Counted from the first letter of the stretch, positions 18,175 through 27,606 are shown. The stretch: DNA of 64,000 nt from Sphingopyxis sp. OPL5 (GCF_003797775.2 NZ_CP060725.1:2784001-2848000), one strand, 5' to 3'. Made by a program: numbers and translations. The notes: generated by a model from the letters alone, not told the origin.

Positions 18175-21100
18175 CGCGGCTGTTCGATCTCGATCCCGGC
18201 CAGAGCGCCGCCGCGAACCCCGACGATCATGTCTGGCTCGGCGCCTCGGCGGGCACGGGCAAGACGCAGGTGCTGTCGGCGCGGGTGCTGCGGCTGATGC
18301 TTGGCGGCGTGTCGCCCGAGGCGATCCTGTGCATCACCTTCACCAAGGCGGGGGCCGCCGAAATGGCGCACCGCATCCACGAGCGGCTGGCCCTGTGGGT
18401 GCGCATGGACGACGGCGATTTGCGGCTCGACCTGCGCGCATTGGGCGCCGATTGGGACGCGGCGGGGATCATCGATCGCGCGCGCTCCTTGTTCGCAACG
18501 GTGATCGACAGCCCCGGCGGCGCGATCCGGGTCCAGACGATCCACAGTTTCTGCCAGACCCTGCTTGCGAACTTTCCATTGGAAGCGAAAGTCCTGCCGG
18601 GGTTCCGTCCGCTGGAGGATAGCGAGGCGAGCGCGTTGCAGCGCGAGGTGCTGGGCAAATTGCTCGGGCAGAAGGATGGCGATGGCGATGCGATGCGCGG
18701 CGTAGCGGCGATGCTGGCGCGGCGGATGGGCCAGGATGCCGCGATCGCTTTTCTGGTGCGCTGCGCGGGCAGTTTCGGTGCCGCCAACCAGCCGCGCCTG
18801 TCCCCGAAGGCGGGCGATGTGCGCGACGCGCTGGGGCTGCCGCAGGGCGATCCGGCGGCCTTTCAGATTGCGGCGCTCGAGCACGGGCTGGTTGCCGATG
18901 CCGATATCGCGGCGGTCGCCGCAAGCGGGCGGGGATGGGGCACCAAGACCGGCGAGGCGCGCGCCGAACTGATGGGCGACTGGTCGCGCGTCGATGTGGC
19001 GACGCGCGGCGCGATGCTTGTCGCGCTGCGCGGCTGCTTTGTCACCGGCACCGGCGACCTGCGCGCCGACTTCGCCAAGGAAACGGGCAAGATGCACGAT
19101 TGCCTCGGCGCCGCGACGCGGATCGTCGGGGCGGTCGATGCGCTGGTCGCGACTGCGGCGGCGATGGCGGTCGCCGACGACCTCACCGCGGCGTGGGATT
19201 TGGGGAGCCGCTTTGCCGAGGCCTATGCGCTCGCCAAGCGCGCAGCGGGGCTCGCCGATTTCGACGATCTGATCGGCATCGCGCTGCACCTGCTCGGGCG
19301 CGGCGATTTCGGCGACTGGGTGCGGTTCAAGCTCGACCAGCGTACCGACCATATTTTGGTCGACGAGGCGCAGGACACCAATGCGCGGCAGTGGGCGATC
19401 ATCCTGTCATTGGCCGAGGAATTTTTTGCCGGGCAGGGCGCGAAGGACGAACGAGTCCGCACGATGTTCACCGTCGGCGACCGCAAGCAGGCGATTTTTG
19501 GTTTCCAGGGCACCGAGCCCGCGGCGTTCGAGGCGGCGCGGCTGCGCTTCAGTCAGCGCGCGGCTGAGGGCGAGCGGCCCTTCAAAGGTGTTGATCTGGT
19601 CACCAATTACCGATCGAGTCCCGCCGTGCTCGACGTGGTGGACCAATGGATCGCAGCAGGCGCGACCGAATTGATGGGGCTCGACAGCGGTGAAAAACAG
19701 CCGCTGCCTTTCAAGAGTGCGCATCCGGGGCGGGTCGAGCTGTGGCAGCCGCTGCCGGTGGGCAAGGCGCTCGATATCGCCGACGAGGAGGAGGCGGTCG
19801 AGGCCGAGAGTGAGGACGGCGAAGGCGCGCCGAGCGCCGACAGCCTCGCCGCAGCGAGCGATCCCGCGAGCCTGCGGCTGTCGCGCGCGATCGCCGACGA
19901 GGTGCAGGACTGGATCGCCAACGGCAAGGACGGGCGCAGCGTCGCGCCGGGCGATGTGCTGATCCTCGTGCGGCGGCGCCGCGACCTTGCGGCGCGGATC
20001 GTCGCGCGGCTCCAGTCGCGCCATGTGCCGGTCGCGGGCGTCGACCGCTTCGCGCTGACCCAGCCGCTCGCCGTGCAGGACCTGCTCGCGGCGATGCGCT
20101 TTGCGGTACAGCCGCTCGACGACCTCAACCTTTCGGCTTTGCTCGTCTCGCCTTTGTTCGGCTGGTCGCAGGAGGCCTTGTTCGGTTTTGCCCATGGGCG
20201 GACGTCGTCTGTATGGGCGGCCTTGCGGGACCGCCGCGACGAGGTTCCGGCAGAAACGATGACGGCGCTTGGCGAGCTGCTCGGCATGGCCGATTTCACC
20301 ACGCCCTTCCGCTTCCTCGATCGCGTCCTGTCGGGGCCGATCGACGGGCGGCGCAAACTCTATGCGCGGCTGGGGCGCGAGGCGCGCGACCCGATCGACG
20401 AACTGCTCGCGCAGGCGCTGGCCTTTGAGCGGCTCGAGGTGCCGTCGCTGCTCGGCTTCCTGACGCGGATCGACGCGAGCACCGCCGACATCAAGCGGCA
20501 GACCGAGGCGCGCAGCGACGTCGTGCGCGTGATGACCGTCCACGGGTCGAAGGGGTTGCAGGCGCCGATCGTCATCCTTGCCGATGCGACCGACGATCCG
20601 GCGTCGAAACGGCTGAGCTTCGACCTGTCGCTGAACGGCTGGGACAAATTGCCGGCCTTCGCGCTCGGCAAGGAGGAGCGTTACGGCAAGGTCGCCGAGG
20701 CGCATGATGCGAAGGCGCGTGCCGAGCTGCAGGAGCATTGGCGGCTGCTCTATGTCGCGATGACGCGCGCTGAAGAATTGCTGGTCGTCACGGGCATCAC
20801 CAAGACCGCCGATCGGACGCTGCCCGATAACAATTGGCACGGCGCGGTCGATGCGGTGATGGAGGGCATGGGGCTCGGCTGGGAGGATGCCGGGCCGCGC
20901 TGGGGGCAGAAGCGCGTCCATGCGGTGCAGGCGAAGAAATGGGCGCGCCCGGCGAAGGCGAAGGGGCCGGTCGTCGCGCCGGTGGTCGTTCCCGACTGGG
21001 CGCAGCGACCCGCCCCCGATGAGGCGCGGCCGCCGCGACCGCTGGCGCCGTCGGCGCTGGGCGACGACGATGTCGCGGTGCCGCCGCAGGGGACGGCGCG

Positions 21101-21632
21101 CGCCGATGCTGTGTCGCGCGGGCTATTGCTCCATTCGCTGTTCGAGCGATTGCCGCCGGTCGCCCCGGCGCGGCGGCGCGCGGCGGCGCTGCACTGGCTG
21201 GGGGTGCAAGCGCCCGACCTCGATGCGGCGGCGCATGAGGCGCTGATCGACGAGGTGCTGGCGGTGATCGAGGATCCGGCGCATGCCGCGACCTTCGGCC
21301 CCGGGTCGCTCGCCGAAGTGCCGCTGTCGGCGGTGGTCGACGGAGCGGTGGTGGCGGGGATCGTCGACCGGCTGCTGGTGACGGGCGATCTGGTGACGGT
21401 GGTCGATTACAAGACCGGGCGGCATGTGCCGGCGTCGGCGGGCGAGGTCGCGCCGGCGTACCTTCGGCAGATGGCGGCCTATCGCGATGCGCTCGCGGTG
21501 ATCTTCCCTGGGCGGCGGGTTGCGGCGGCCTTGCTCTACACCGCGGGGCCGACGCTGATCTCGCTCGACGATGCGGTGCTGGCGCCACACAAGCCGGGCT
21601 TGCTGGCAACCAAGGCGAATTTGCCGGGTTGA
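18171..21632 (+). CDS. addA: Double-strand break repair helicase AddA
   Basis: The UvrD-like motor and nuclease subunit of AddAB, 1153 residues. Walker A is GASAGTGKTQVLSARVL (K31), with ITFTKAGAAEMAHRI as motif Ia. The Walker B/DEAQDT stretch is ILVDEAQDTNARQWAIILS, and VTNYRSSPAVLD and VMTVHGSKGLQAPIVI are later helicase motifs. The C-terminal nuclease carries VDYKTGRHVPA. It overlaps addB by four bases; the two should be made together in equal amounts. Confidence 0.95.
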   Translation: MTRLFDLDPGQSAAANPDDHVWLGASAGTGKTQVLSARVLRLMLGGVSPEAILCITFTKAGAAEMAHRIHERLALWVRMDDGDLRLDLRALGADWDAAGIIDRARSLFATVIDSPGGAIRVQTIHSFCQTLLANFPLEAKVLPGFRPLEDSEASALQREVLGKLLGQKDGDGDAMRGVAAMLARRMGQDAAIAFLVRCAGSFGAANQPRLSPKAGDVRDALGLPQGDPAAFQIAALEHGLVADADIAAVAASGRGWGTKTGEARAELMGDWSRVDVATRGAMLVALRGCFVTGTGDLRADFAKETGKMHDCLGAATRIVGAVDALVATAAAMAVADDLTAAWDLGSRFAEAYALAKRAAGLADFDDLIGIALHLLGRGDFGDWVRFKLDQRTDHILVDEAQDTNARQWAIILSLAEEFFAGQGAKDERVRTMFTVGDRKQAIFGFQGTEPAAFEAARLRFSQRAAEGERPFKGVDLVTNYRSSPAVLDVVDQWIAAGATELMGLDSGEKQPLPFKSAHPGRVELWQPLPVGKALDIADEEEAVEAESEDGEGAPSADSLAAASDPASLRLSRAIADEVQDWIANGKDGRSVAPGDVLILVRRRRDLAARIVARLQSRHVPVAGVDRFALTQPLAVQDLLAAMRFAVQPLDDLNLSALLVSPLFGWSQEALFGFAHGRTSSVWAALRDRRDEVPAETMTALGELLGMADFTTPFRFLDRVLSGPIDGRRKLYARLGREARDPIDELLAQALAFERLEVPSLLGFLTRIDASTADIKRQTEARSDVVRVMTVHGSKGLQAPIVILADATDDPASKRLSFDLSLNGWDKLPAFALGKEERYGKVAEAHDAKARAELQEHWRLLYVAMTRAEELLVVTGITKTADRTLPDNNWHGAVDAVMEGMGLGWEDAGPRWGQKRVHAVQAKKWARPAKAKGPVVAPVVVPDWAQRPAPDEARPPRPLAPSALGDDDVAVPPQGTARADAVSRGLLLHSLFERLPPVAPARRRAAALHWLGVQAPDLDAAAHEALIDEVLAVIEDPAHAATFGPGSLAEVPLSAVVDGAVVAGIVDRLLVTGDLVTVVDYKTGRHVPASAGEVAPAYLRQMAAYRDALAVIFPGRRVAAALLYTAGPTLISLDDAVLAPHKPGLLATKANLPG

Positions 21633-21636
21633 GGAC

Positions 21637-21665
21637 TTGAGCCGGACGCGCCGACTGCCTAGCTT
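21637..21665 (+). promoter_or_regulatory. Candidate promoter of trxA
   Basis: TTGAGC at 21637-21642 and TAGCTT at 21660-21665 are separated by 17 bases. They lie just after the addA stop and about 30 bases before the trxA ATG. A clear AGGAGA follows at about 21683. By sequence match only. Confidence 0.5.
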
Positions 21666-21695
21666 GGGACCAAGCAGATTTTCAGGAGACCTTAG

Positions 21696-22016
21696 ATGGG
21701 TACCAAAGCGATTACCGACGCGAGCTTCCAGGCCGACGTCCTCGACAGCGACACCCCCGTGCTCGTCGATTTCTGGGCCGAATGGTGCGGCCCGTGCAAG
21801 ATGATCGGCCCTTCGCTCGAAGAAATTTCGGACGAACTCGCGGGCAAGGTGGTGATCGCCAAGCTCAACATCGACGATCATCCCGATGCGCCGGGCAAAT
21901 ATGGCGTGCGCGGCATCCCGACGATGATCCTGTTCAAGAATGGCGAGATCGCCGACACGAAGGTCGGCGCGGCGCCGAAGAGCGCCCTCAAGGGCTGGCT
22001 CGAAAGCGCGCTGTAA
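21696..22016 (+). CDS. trxA: Thioredoxin
   Basis: The main cytoplasmic disulfide reductant, 106 residues. The active site is [14 protein letters not shown] (C31 and C34), and the cis-proline loop is [10 protein letters not shown]. No signal peptide. It lies 63 bases after addA and has its own candidate promoter, so it may be transcribed both with and apart from the repair genes. A family B palindrome follows. Confidence 0.97.
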   Translation: MGTKAITDASFQADVLDSDTPVLVDFWAEWCGPCKMIGPSLEEISDELAGKVVIAKLNIDDHPDAPGKYGVRGIPTMILFKNGEIADTKVGAAPKSALKGWLESAL

Positions 22017-22030
22017 GAGCGCAATCTTTC

Positions 22031-22117
22031 AACCCGTTCGCATCGAGCGAAGTCGAGATGCCCATCGGGGGCACACGTCCTCCCGACGTCTCGACTTCGC
22101 TCGATGCGAACGGGTTT
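22031..22117. repeat. Dispersed palindromic repeat, family B, copy 2
   Basis: Arms begin AACCCGTTCGCATCGAGCGA at 22031 and end TCGCTCGATGCGAACGGGTT near 22116. The core is again GAGCGAAGTCGAGA. It lies between the convergent trxA and GST genes, where the hairpin could end both transcripts. Confidence 0.92.
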
Positions 22118-22125
22118 ATTGATAT

Positions 22126-22737
22126 TCAGGTCAGCGGAATCATCACCTGTTCGGCATAGCCCGGGCGTTCCCTGATGCGCGCGTACCAGTCCTCGACATG
22201 CGGTAGCGAGGGCCGCTCGATGGCGAGCGAAAACCAGGTGTGGGTGTAGACGCCCATCGGAATGTCGCCGACGCCGAAGTCGTCGCCTGACAGCCAAGGC
22301 GACCGCGCCAGCGCATCCTCCAATATCGCCATCTGTTTCGCGCAGCGAGCGGCGCTTGCGGCAATGGCTGCGGCGTCACGCTCGACAGGCGTGCGGCGGA
22401 CAAGATTGAAGAAGGCGTCGCGCTGGGCGTCGGCATAGCCGATCTGCCAGTCCATCCATTTGTCGCCCACCGCGCGGGCGGCAGGATCGGCCGGCCAGAA
22501 GCGCGTCCCGCCATACTTTGCCGCGAGGTAGCGCAGGATCGCGTTCGATTCCCACAGGGTGACGTCGCCGTCTTCGATCGTCGGGATCAGGGCATTGGGG
22601 TTTTTGGCGCGATAGGCGGCATCCATGCCGAACTGCCCGCCAACATCATGGCGGATAAAGTCGATGCCGAGCTCGACCGCGAACCAGGCGACCTTCTTTA
22701 CATTGTGGGAGCTGAGGCGGCCCCAGATCGTCAGCAT
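22126..22737 (-). CDS. Glutathione S-transferase family protein
   Basis: A 203-residue cytosolic GST. The N-terminal thioredoxin-like half runs to about residue 80, with the cis-proline/glutathione segment NALIPTIEDGD and LWESNAILRYLAAKYG. The C-terminal half is all-helical with the usual GDIPMGVYTHTWF. A serine near residues 9-10 (LSSHNV) is the probable catalytic residue. The substrate is unknown. It begins four bases after the argJ stop, so it is probably cotranscribed with argJ. Confidence 0.9.
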   Translation of the reverse strand: MLTIWGRLSSHNVKKVAWFAVELGIDFIRHDVGGQFGMDAAYRAKNPNALIPTIEDGDVTLWESNAILRYLAAKYGGTRFWPADPAARAVGDKWMDWQIGYADAQRDAFFNLVRRTPVERDAAAIAASAARCAKQMAILEDALARSPWLSGDDFGVGDIPMGVYTHTWFSLAIERPSLPHVEDWYARIRERPGYAEQVMIPLT

Positions 22738-22741
22738 CGGC

Positions 22742-23968
22742 TCAGCTCCGGTAGTCGGCGTTGATGCTGATATAGCCGTGCGTCAGGTCGCAGGTCCATA
22801 CGGTCGCGCGGCCGTCGCCGAGGCCGAGGTCGGCGCCGATGCGGACTTCGAGGCCTTTGAGATGTGCCGCGACGGGCGCTTCGTCATAGCCGTCGACGGG
22901 CAGGCCCTGTTTCGCAACCCAATGGTCGCCGAAGCGGATCGCGAGCCGGTCGCGGTCGGCGGGTTCACCGGCCTTGCCCACCGCCATCACGACGCGGCCC
23001 CAGTTGGCGTCCTCGCCCGCGATCGCGGTCTTCACGAGCGGTGAGTTGGCGATGGCGAGCGCGACGCGCTTGGCGCTGTGATCGTCGACCGCGCCGCTGA
23101 CCTCGATCTCGATGAATTTCGATGCGCCCTCGCCGTCGCGCACGACCTGGTGCGCGAGGTCGAGTGAAACCTGTCGGATCGCCGCGTAGAGCGCGTCGGC
23201 GCCGGTGTCGTCCCACGATTCGAGCGGGGCGTTGCCCGCCTGGCCGGTGGCGAAGAGCAGCACGGTGTCGCTGGTCGAGGTGTCGCTGTCGACGGTGATG
23301 CTGTTGAAGCTGGGGCCGGTCGCCTCGCTCAGCATCGCCTGCAGCAGCGACGGCGCGACCGCGGCGTCGGTGAAGATGTAACCGAGCATCGTCGCCATGT
23401 CGGGGGCGATCATGCCTGATCCCTTGACGATACCCGCGACCTGCACGGTGCGCTCGCCGATCACCGCGCTCGCGGCCGATCCCTTGGCGAAGGTGTCGGT
23501 TGTGCCGATGGTCTCGGCGGCGTCTTCCCACGAACAGGGTTCGGCGGTGAGCGCGGCCGCGACCCCGGTGCGCGCCTTGTCCTTGGGGAGCGGGACGCCG
23601 ATGACGCCGGTCGAGCTGACGAAGACGTCGGTCGGTGCGCAGCCGAGATGGTCGGCGACTTGGCCCATGATCTGTTCAACCGCCTCGCGCCCGCGATAGC
23701 CGGTGAAGGCGTTGCTGTTGCCGGCGTTGACGATAAGGGCGCGGGCCGAACCATCCTTGACCTGTTCGCGGCCGAGTTCGACTTCGGACGAGCAGCAGAC
23801 ATTGCGCGTGAAGACGCCCGCGACGGTCGTGCCCGGCGTGAGTTCGACATAAGTGAGGTCGCAGCGGTCCCAATTCTTGTACTGCGCGCGCGCGACGCGA
23901 AGGGTGACGCCGGCGATGTCGGGGAGCGCGGGAAAGGCGGCGGGGGCGAGCGGAGAGCGGCTGGTCAT
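22742..23968 (-). CDS. argJ: Arginine biosynthesis bifunctional protein ArgJ
   Basis: Glutamate N-acetyltransferase/ornithine acetyltransferase of the cyclic arginine pathway, 408 residues. It is self-cleaved into two chains; the cleavage and nucleophile threonine is in PDMATMLGYIFTDA (A192-T193). Other family blocks are NAGNSNAFTG, SSTGVIGVPLP, and SDTSTSDTVLLFATGQAG in the beta chain. The C-terminus ending HGYISINADYRS is typical. Upstream gene of a two-gene unit with the GST. Confidence 0.96.
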   Translation of the reverse strand: MTSRSPLAPAAFPALPDIAGVTLRVARAQYKNWDRCDLTYVELTPGTTVAGVFTRNVCCSSEVELGREQVKDGSARALIVNAGNSNAFTGYRGREAVEQIMGQVADHLGCAPTDVFVSSTGVIGVPLPKDKARTGVAAALTAEPCSWEDAAETIGTTDTFAKGSAASAVIGERTVQVAGIVKGSGMIAPDMATMLGYIFTDAAVAPSLLQAMLSEATGPSFNSITVDSDTSTSDTVLLFATGQAGNAPLESWDDTGADALYAAIRQVSLDLAHQVVRDGEGASKFIEIEVSGAVDDHSAKRVALAIANSPLVKTAIAGEDANWGRVVMAVGKAGEPADRDRLAIRFGDHWVAKQGLPVDGYDEAPVAAHLKGLEVRIGADLGLGDGRATVWTCDLTHGYISINADYRS

Positions 23969-24002
23969 GATGGGGGTGCGTGTAGCTTTCCGGGAGGCAA
24001 AG

Positions 24003-24029
24003 AAAAACCCCTCCCTGACAGGGAGGGGT
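24003..24029 (-). terminator. Intrinsic terminator after the aldehyde dehydrogenase gene
   Basis: On the minus strand ACCCCTCCCT and AGGGAGGGGT form a ten-pair stem with a three-base loop, followed by TTTTTC. It lies beyond repeat A2 in the direction of transcription. It should stop read-through from the aldehyde dehydrogenase gene before argJ. Confidence 0.8.
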
Positions 24030-24034
24030 CTTCA

Positions 24035-24172
24035 ATCCTCCCTGTCGCGAAGCGATGGGGAGGTGGCAGTCGCGTAGCGGCTGACGGAGGGGCCTTGGCG
24101 CGGGCGTCGCTGGCCCCTCCACCACCGCTTCGCGGCGGTCCCCCCTCCCCACGGCTTCGCCGCAGGGAGGAT
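24035..24172. repeat. Dispersed palindromic repeat, family A, copy 2
   Basis: A 138-bp palindrome beginning ATCCTCCCTGTCGCGAAGCG and ending CGCAGGGAGGAT, with inner CTGACGGAGGGGCC opposite GGCCCCTCCACCACCGC. Six T bases follow on the plus strand. It lies between the aldehyde dehydrogenase and argJ genes. Confidence 0.92.
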
Positions 24173-24181
24173 TTTTTCGAC

Positions 24182-25618
24182 TTACGCCGGAATGCCGCTG
24201 ATCGCCTTGATTTCCATGAAATCCTTGAGGCCGAACAGCCCGCCTTCGCGGCCGTTGCCCGACGCCTTGTAACCGCCGAACGGCGCGCCCGGCGCGGGGC
24301 CCCAATTGTTCACCGCGACCATGCCGGCGCGCAGTTTCGGGGCGACGTCGGCGGCCTGCGCCGGGTCGCCCGAGATCACCGCGGACAGGCCATATTCGGT
24401 GTCGTTGGCGACCGCGATCGCTTCGTCGAGCGTGTCATAGGCCATGACGGTGGCGACGGGGCCGAACACTTCCTCGTTGGCGATGCGCATGTTCGGGGTG
24501 ACGCCCGAGAAGACGGTGGGCTTGATATAATAGCCGCGGTTGACGTTGGCGGGCAGGCCGGTGCCACCGGTTTCGAGCGTCGCGCCCTCGTCGATCGCCG
24601 ACTGGATCAGGCCCTGGATCTTGTCGAATTGCGCCTTGTTGACGACGGGGCCGATGTGACCGCCTTCGGTCATCGGATCGCCGACCGAGGTGCCGTCGAA
24701 CATCGCCTTGATGACCCCGATCGCTTCGGCCTCGCGCTCCTTCTGGACGAGGATGCGAGTCGGGGCGATGCAGCTCTGGCCGGTGTTGATCAGCACGCCC
24801 TGCACCGTCGGGGGCAGCACGGCGGCGAGGTCGGCGTCGGGCAGGACGAGGTTCGGCGACTTGCCGCCGAGTTCCTGATGGACGCGCTTGACCGTGTCGG
24901 CGGCTGCCTTCGCCACGAGGATGCCGGCGCGGGTCGAGCCGGTGAAGCTGACCATTTCGATGCCGGGGTGCGACGAGATCGCGTTGCCGACGGTCGGGCC
25001 GTCACCCTGCACGAGGTTGAACACGCCCGGGGGCACGCCCGCAGCGTCGAGGATTTCGGCGAAGATGGTCGCGTTGCCCGGGCATTCTTCCGAGGGCTTG
25101 AGCACCATGCAATTGCCGCCGGCGAGCGCGGGCGCGACCTTCAGCGCGATCTGGTTGAGCGGCCAGTTCCACGGCGTGATCATGCCGACGACGCCCATCG
25201 GTTCATAGACGACGGTGTTGGCGCCATGCTGTTCCTTGAACTGGAAGTCCTTGAGCGCCGCGATGGTGCCGAGGAAGCCGCCGAGCCCGGCGGGCGCCTG
25301 TGCGGCGGCGGCGAAGCTGACCGGCGCGCCCATTTCGGCGGCCATCGACTTGGCGAGATCGGGGATGCGCTTCTTATATTCCTCGACGATGCGGTTCAGC
25401 AGCTCGAGCCGTTCCTCGCGGCTGGTCTGCGAGAAGCTTACGAAGGCCTTTTTCGCAGCTTCGACCGCGGCGTCGACGTCGGCGGCGGTGCCGAGCACGA
25501 TCGTCGTCGTGGCTTCCTCGGTCGAAGGGCTGATGACCTGATGTTCCTTGCCGCCCTGGCTATCGACCCACTGGCCGCCGATGTAATTTTGTTTCAGGTG
25601 CGTTTCGAAGTTGCTCAT
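24182..25618 (-). CDS. NAD(P)-dependent aldehyde dehydrogenase
   Basis: A 478-residue aldehyde dehydrogenase superfamily member oxidising an aldehyde to its acid. The catalytic cysteine is in NTGQSCIAPTRI (C283), the general-base glutamate in HQELGGKSPN (E249), and the cofactor segment is MITPWNWPLNQ and FTGSTRAG. No signal peptide. It has its own terminator and a 10-bp perfect palindrome upstream. The substrate cannot be deduced; no dehydrogenase partner is adjacent. Confidence 0.93.
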   Translation of the reverse strand: MSNFETHLKQNYIGGQWVDSQGGKEHQVISPSTEEATTTIVLGTAADVDAAVEAAKKAFVSFSQTSREERLELLNRIVEEYKKRIPDLAKSMAAEMGAPVSFAAAAQAPAGLGGFLGTIAALKDFQFKEQHGANTVVYEPMGVVGMITPWNWPLNQIALKVAPALAGGNCMVLKPSEECPGNATIFAEILDAAGVPPGVFNLVQGDGPTVGNAISSHPGIEMVSFTGSTRAGILVAKAAADTVKRVHQELGGKSPNLVLPDADLAAVLPPTVQGVLINTGQSCIAPTRILVQKEREAEAIGVIKAMFDGTSVGDPMTEGGHIGPVVNKAQFDKIQGLIQSAIDEGATLETGGTGLPANVNRGYYIKPTVFSGVTPNMRIANEEVFGPVATVMAYDTLDEAIAVANDTEYGLSAVISGDPAQAADVAPKLRAGMVAVNNWGPAPGAPFGGYKASGNGREGGLFGLKDFMEIKAISGIPA

Positions 25619-25643
25619 TTTCTCTCTCCCATCGGCGGTTCCG

Positions 25644-25653
25644 GATACGTATC
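25644..25653 (-). promoter_or_regulatory. Palindrome GATACGTATC upstream of the aldehyde dehydrogenase gene
   Basis: A perfect 10-bp dyad centred about 30 bases upstream of the start codon. TTGATT further upstream, near 25686-25691, could be a -35 element. TetR-type repressors often use dyads of this kind, but no regulator gene is adjacent. Confidence 0.4.
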
Positions 25654-25716
25654 GGATTGCTACCTAATGACGGCGGCGAATGAATCAAGCGCGGTCTGGC
25701 GCTAAATTTGGCGCGG

Positions 25717-27027
25717 TCAGCGCTTTTCGGCGGCGAGGCGCGACATCAGGATCGCGGCGCGGGTCGCCTGCCGCTCGATGCTCGGCAGGTCGACCGCTTC
25801 GCCGGGGGCATGGTCGCCGGTCGAATAGGGGCCGAGGCCCGCGAGCCCATCGACATCGGCGGCGACGAAGCTGATGTCGCCGGCGCCGCGCTTCAGCGGA
25901 TCGAGCGCCGCCATTTCGGCGAGGCCGAGGTCGCGGTTCACCCCGTTGAGTTTGGTCAGCAGCGCGCGGTTGCCGTCGGTCGGCGCCATCGGCGGATAGC
26001 CGCCGGGGTCGAAGGCGAGCGTTGCGCCGGTGCCGGGGGCATGCTGCGCGACGATCGCCGCCATCTTCGCTTTCACCCGCGCCGCCTGTTCGCCCGACAG
26101 GGTGCGCAGGTCGCCGCGCGCGATGGCGATCGGCGCGATGATATTGGTCTTGCCGCTGACGGCGGCGCGAATGCCGCCCGCGTCGAGGGTCGCGTCCTGC
26201 CCGCCCGCGATCAAGCCGACGTTGAAAGTGAGGTTCGGTTCGGGAAGCTCGGTGCGGAAGCGTGCGATGATGCGCGTGAGTTCGTAGATGGCGCCGTCGC
26301 CCGCCGCGGCGCTGAAAATGCCCGAGCTGTGCGCCGACTTGCCGGTCGCGGTGACGGTCCAGCTTTCGGAAGAGCGCCGCGCGACCGAGCCCATGTCGGC
26401 GCCATTGTCGCGGACGAGGCCTTCGAAATCGAGCGCGACGTCGCTGCGCTTGCCCGCCTCGATCAGGTCGGCGCGCGCTTTCTCGATCGGGTCGCCGGCG
26501 TCTTCCTCGTCGCCGGTCATATGGATTTCGATATTGGCGTCCTTGAGTGTCCCCGCCGCCTTCATCGCGCGCAACGCCGCGACGATGACGACCATGCCGC
26601 CCTTGTCGTCGCCCGCGCCGGGGCCCTCGCCCATATCGCCCTTGTGGGTGAATTTCTGGAAGGGCGAATCGGGTTCGAACACGGTGTCGAGATGCGCGAT
26701 GAGCAGCAGGCGCTTGGCGTCGGGCTTGCCCTTGTGCACCGCGATAAGGTGGCCGGCGCGTTTGGTTTCCGGGGTCGGTTTCCAGACGACGGTGAAGCCC
26801 AAGGGTTCGAGCTCGGCGCGCATCATCACCGCGACCTTCTCGACCCCCTCGAGGTTCAACGAGCCGCTGTTCTGGTTGACGAGCTTTTCGAGCAACGTGA
26901 TCGAGCGTTCCTGCTCGGCGGTGACCGTCTTCGCCATGGCCGCTTCGGCCTTCGACAATTTCGCCTGTGCCGCAGGGGCGAGCACGAGCGACGCGGCGAG
27001 GAAGGCGGCAAGCGGCAAGGATTTCAT
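25717..27027 (-). CDS. Secreted M20 metallopeptidase, glutamate carboxypeptidase-like
   Basis: A 436-residue zinc exopeptidase. Residues 1-22 form a signal peptide (MKSLPLAAFLAASLVLAPAA then QAK), so it is exported. Metal and catalytic ligands are intact: LLIAHLDTVFEPD, GAGDDKGGMVVIVAAL, TGDEEDAGDP, and a C-terminal histidine near STGDHAPGEAVD. The middle dimerisation domain carries GKSAHSSGIFS. It resembles carboxypeptidase G2. It lies 63 bases downstream of a lipoprotein gene on the same strand. Confidence 0.9.
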   Translation of the reverse strand: MKSLPLAAFLAASLVLAPAAQAKLSKAEAAMAKTVTAEQERSITLLEKLVNQNSGSLNLEGVEKVAVMMRAELEPLGFTVVWKPTPETKRAGHLIAVHKGKPDAKRLLLIAHLDTVFEPDSPFQKFTHKGDMGEGPGAGDDKGGMVVIVAALRAMKAAGTLKDANIEIHMTGDEEDAGDPIEKARADLIEAGKRSDVALDFEGLVRDNGADMGSVARRSSESWTVTATGKSAHSSGIFSAAAGDGAIYELTRIIARFRTELPEPNLTFNVGLIAGGQDATLDAGGIRAAVSGKTNIIAPIAIARGDLRTLSGEQAARVKAKMAAIVAQHAPGTGATLAFDPGGYPPMAPTDGNRALLTKLNGVNRDLGLAEMAALDPLKRGAGDISFVAADVDGLAGLGPYSTGDHAPGEAVDLPSIERQATRAAILMSRLAAEKR

Positions 27028-27090
27028 GAAGGAGGCTCCTGAGGGGGGAGCCGCATAGTGGCGTGCGATGTCCCGCGCCGCAAGTCCGCG

Positions 27091-27606
27091 TCAGGCGGGC
27101 TCCTTGACCTCGTCGAAATCCTTGAGCTTTTTCAGCGCTTCATAGGCGATCGCGTGCAGCTTTGCGGTGTTGACCGCGAGGCCCTCGGTATCGTGGCCGG
27201 CGAGATCGTCGACGTGGAAGACGACGCGCGTCTTGTCGGGCGCCAGTTCCTCGAGGGTGAATTTGAGGCCGGTGGTCACGGCACCGTCGTCGATGCTGTA
27301 GATGATGTGCATTTCGCGTGGGATTTCCATCGCGACCGCATATTTGATCTTATAGGCGTCGGGGCGCTGCTTGGGGACGACCGCCGACCATTCGGGATCG
27401 CCCTTTTCGACCACCAGCTCGTAGAGCTTGGTCGAACCGCCATTGGTGACCAGCGGCAGCCCGGTGTTGGTGCCGTCGCCGAACATCTTCTTGAACACTT
27501 CTTCGCGCGGCGCCGCGACGACTCGCGTCTGATTGACCAGCTCGAGCGCCTTGCCGCAGCCCGCAAGCAGCAGCATCGCCGCGATCACCGTGAAATTCCG
27601 CATCAT
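27091..27606 (-). CDS. Putative lipoprotein
   Basis: A 171-residue protein. The signal segment MMRNFTVIAAMLLLAGC ends in a lipobox with the cysteine at residue 17. The remainder is a soluble alpha/beta domain with a beta-rich part around YKIKYAVAMEIPREMHIIY and KTRVVFHVDDLAG, loosely like ligand-binding helix-grip proteins; this likeness is weak. The function is unknown. First gene of a probable unit with the M20 peptidase. Confidence 0.7.
   Translation of the reverse strand: MMRNFTVIAAMLLLAGCGKALELVNQTRVVAAPREEVFKKMFGDGTNTGLPLVTNGGSTKLYELVVEKGDPEWSAVVPKQRPDAYKIKYAVAMEIPREMHIIYSIDDGAVTTGLKFTLEELAPDKTRVVFHVDDLAGHDTEGLAVNTAKLHAIAYEALKKLKDFDEVKEPA

Noticed and set aside
23648..25705. Very long open frame (about 685 codons) on the plus strand opposite argJ and the aldehyde dehydrogenase gene
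   Set aside because: It spans two convincing minus-strand genes and repeat A2, is dominated by Arg, Asp, Gly and Val, and has no motif. It is a GC-bias shadow.
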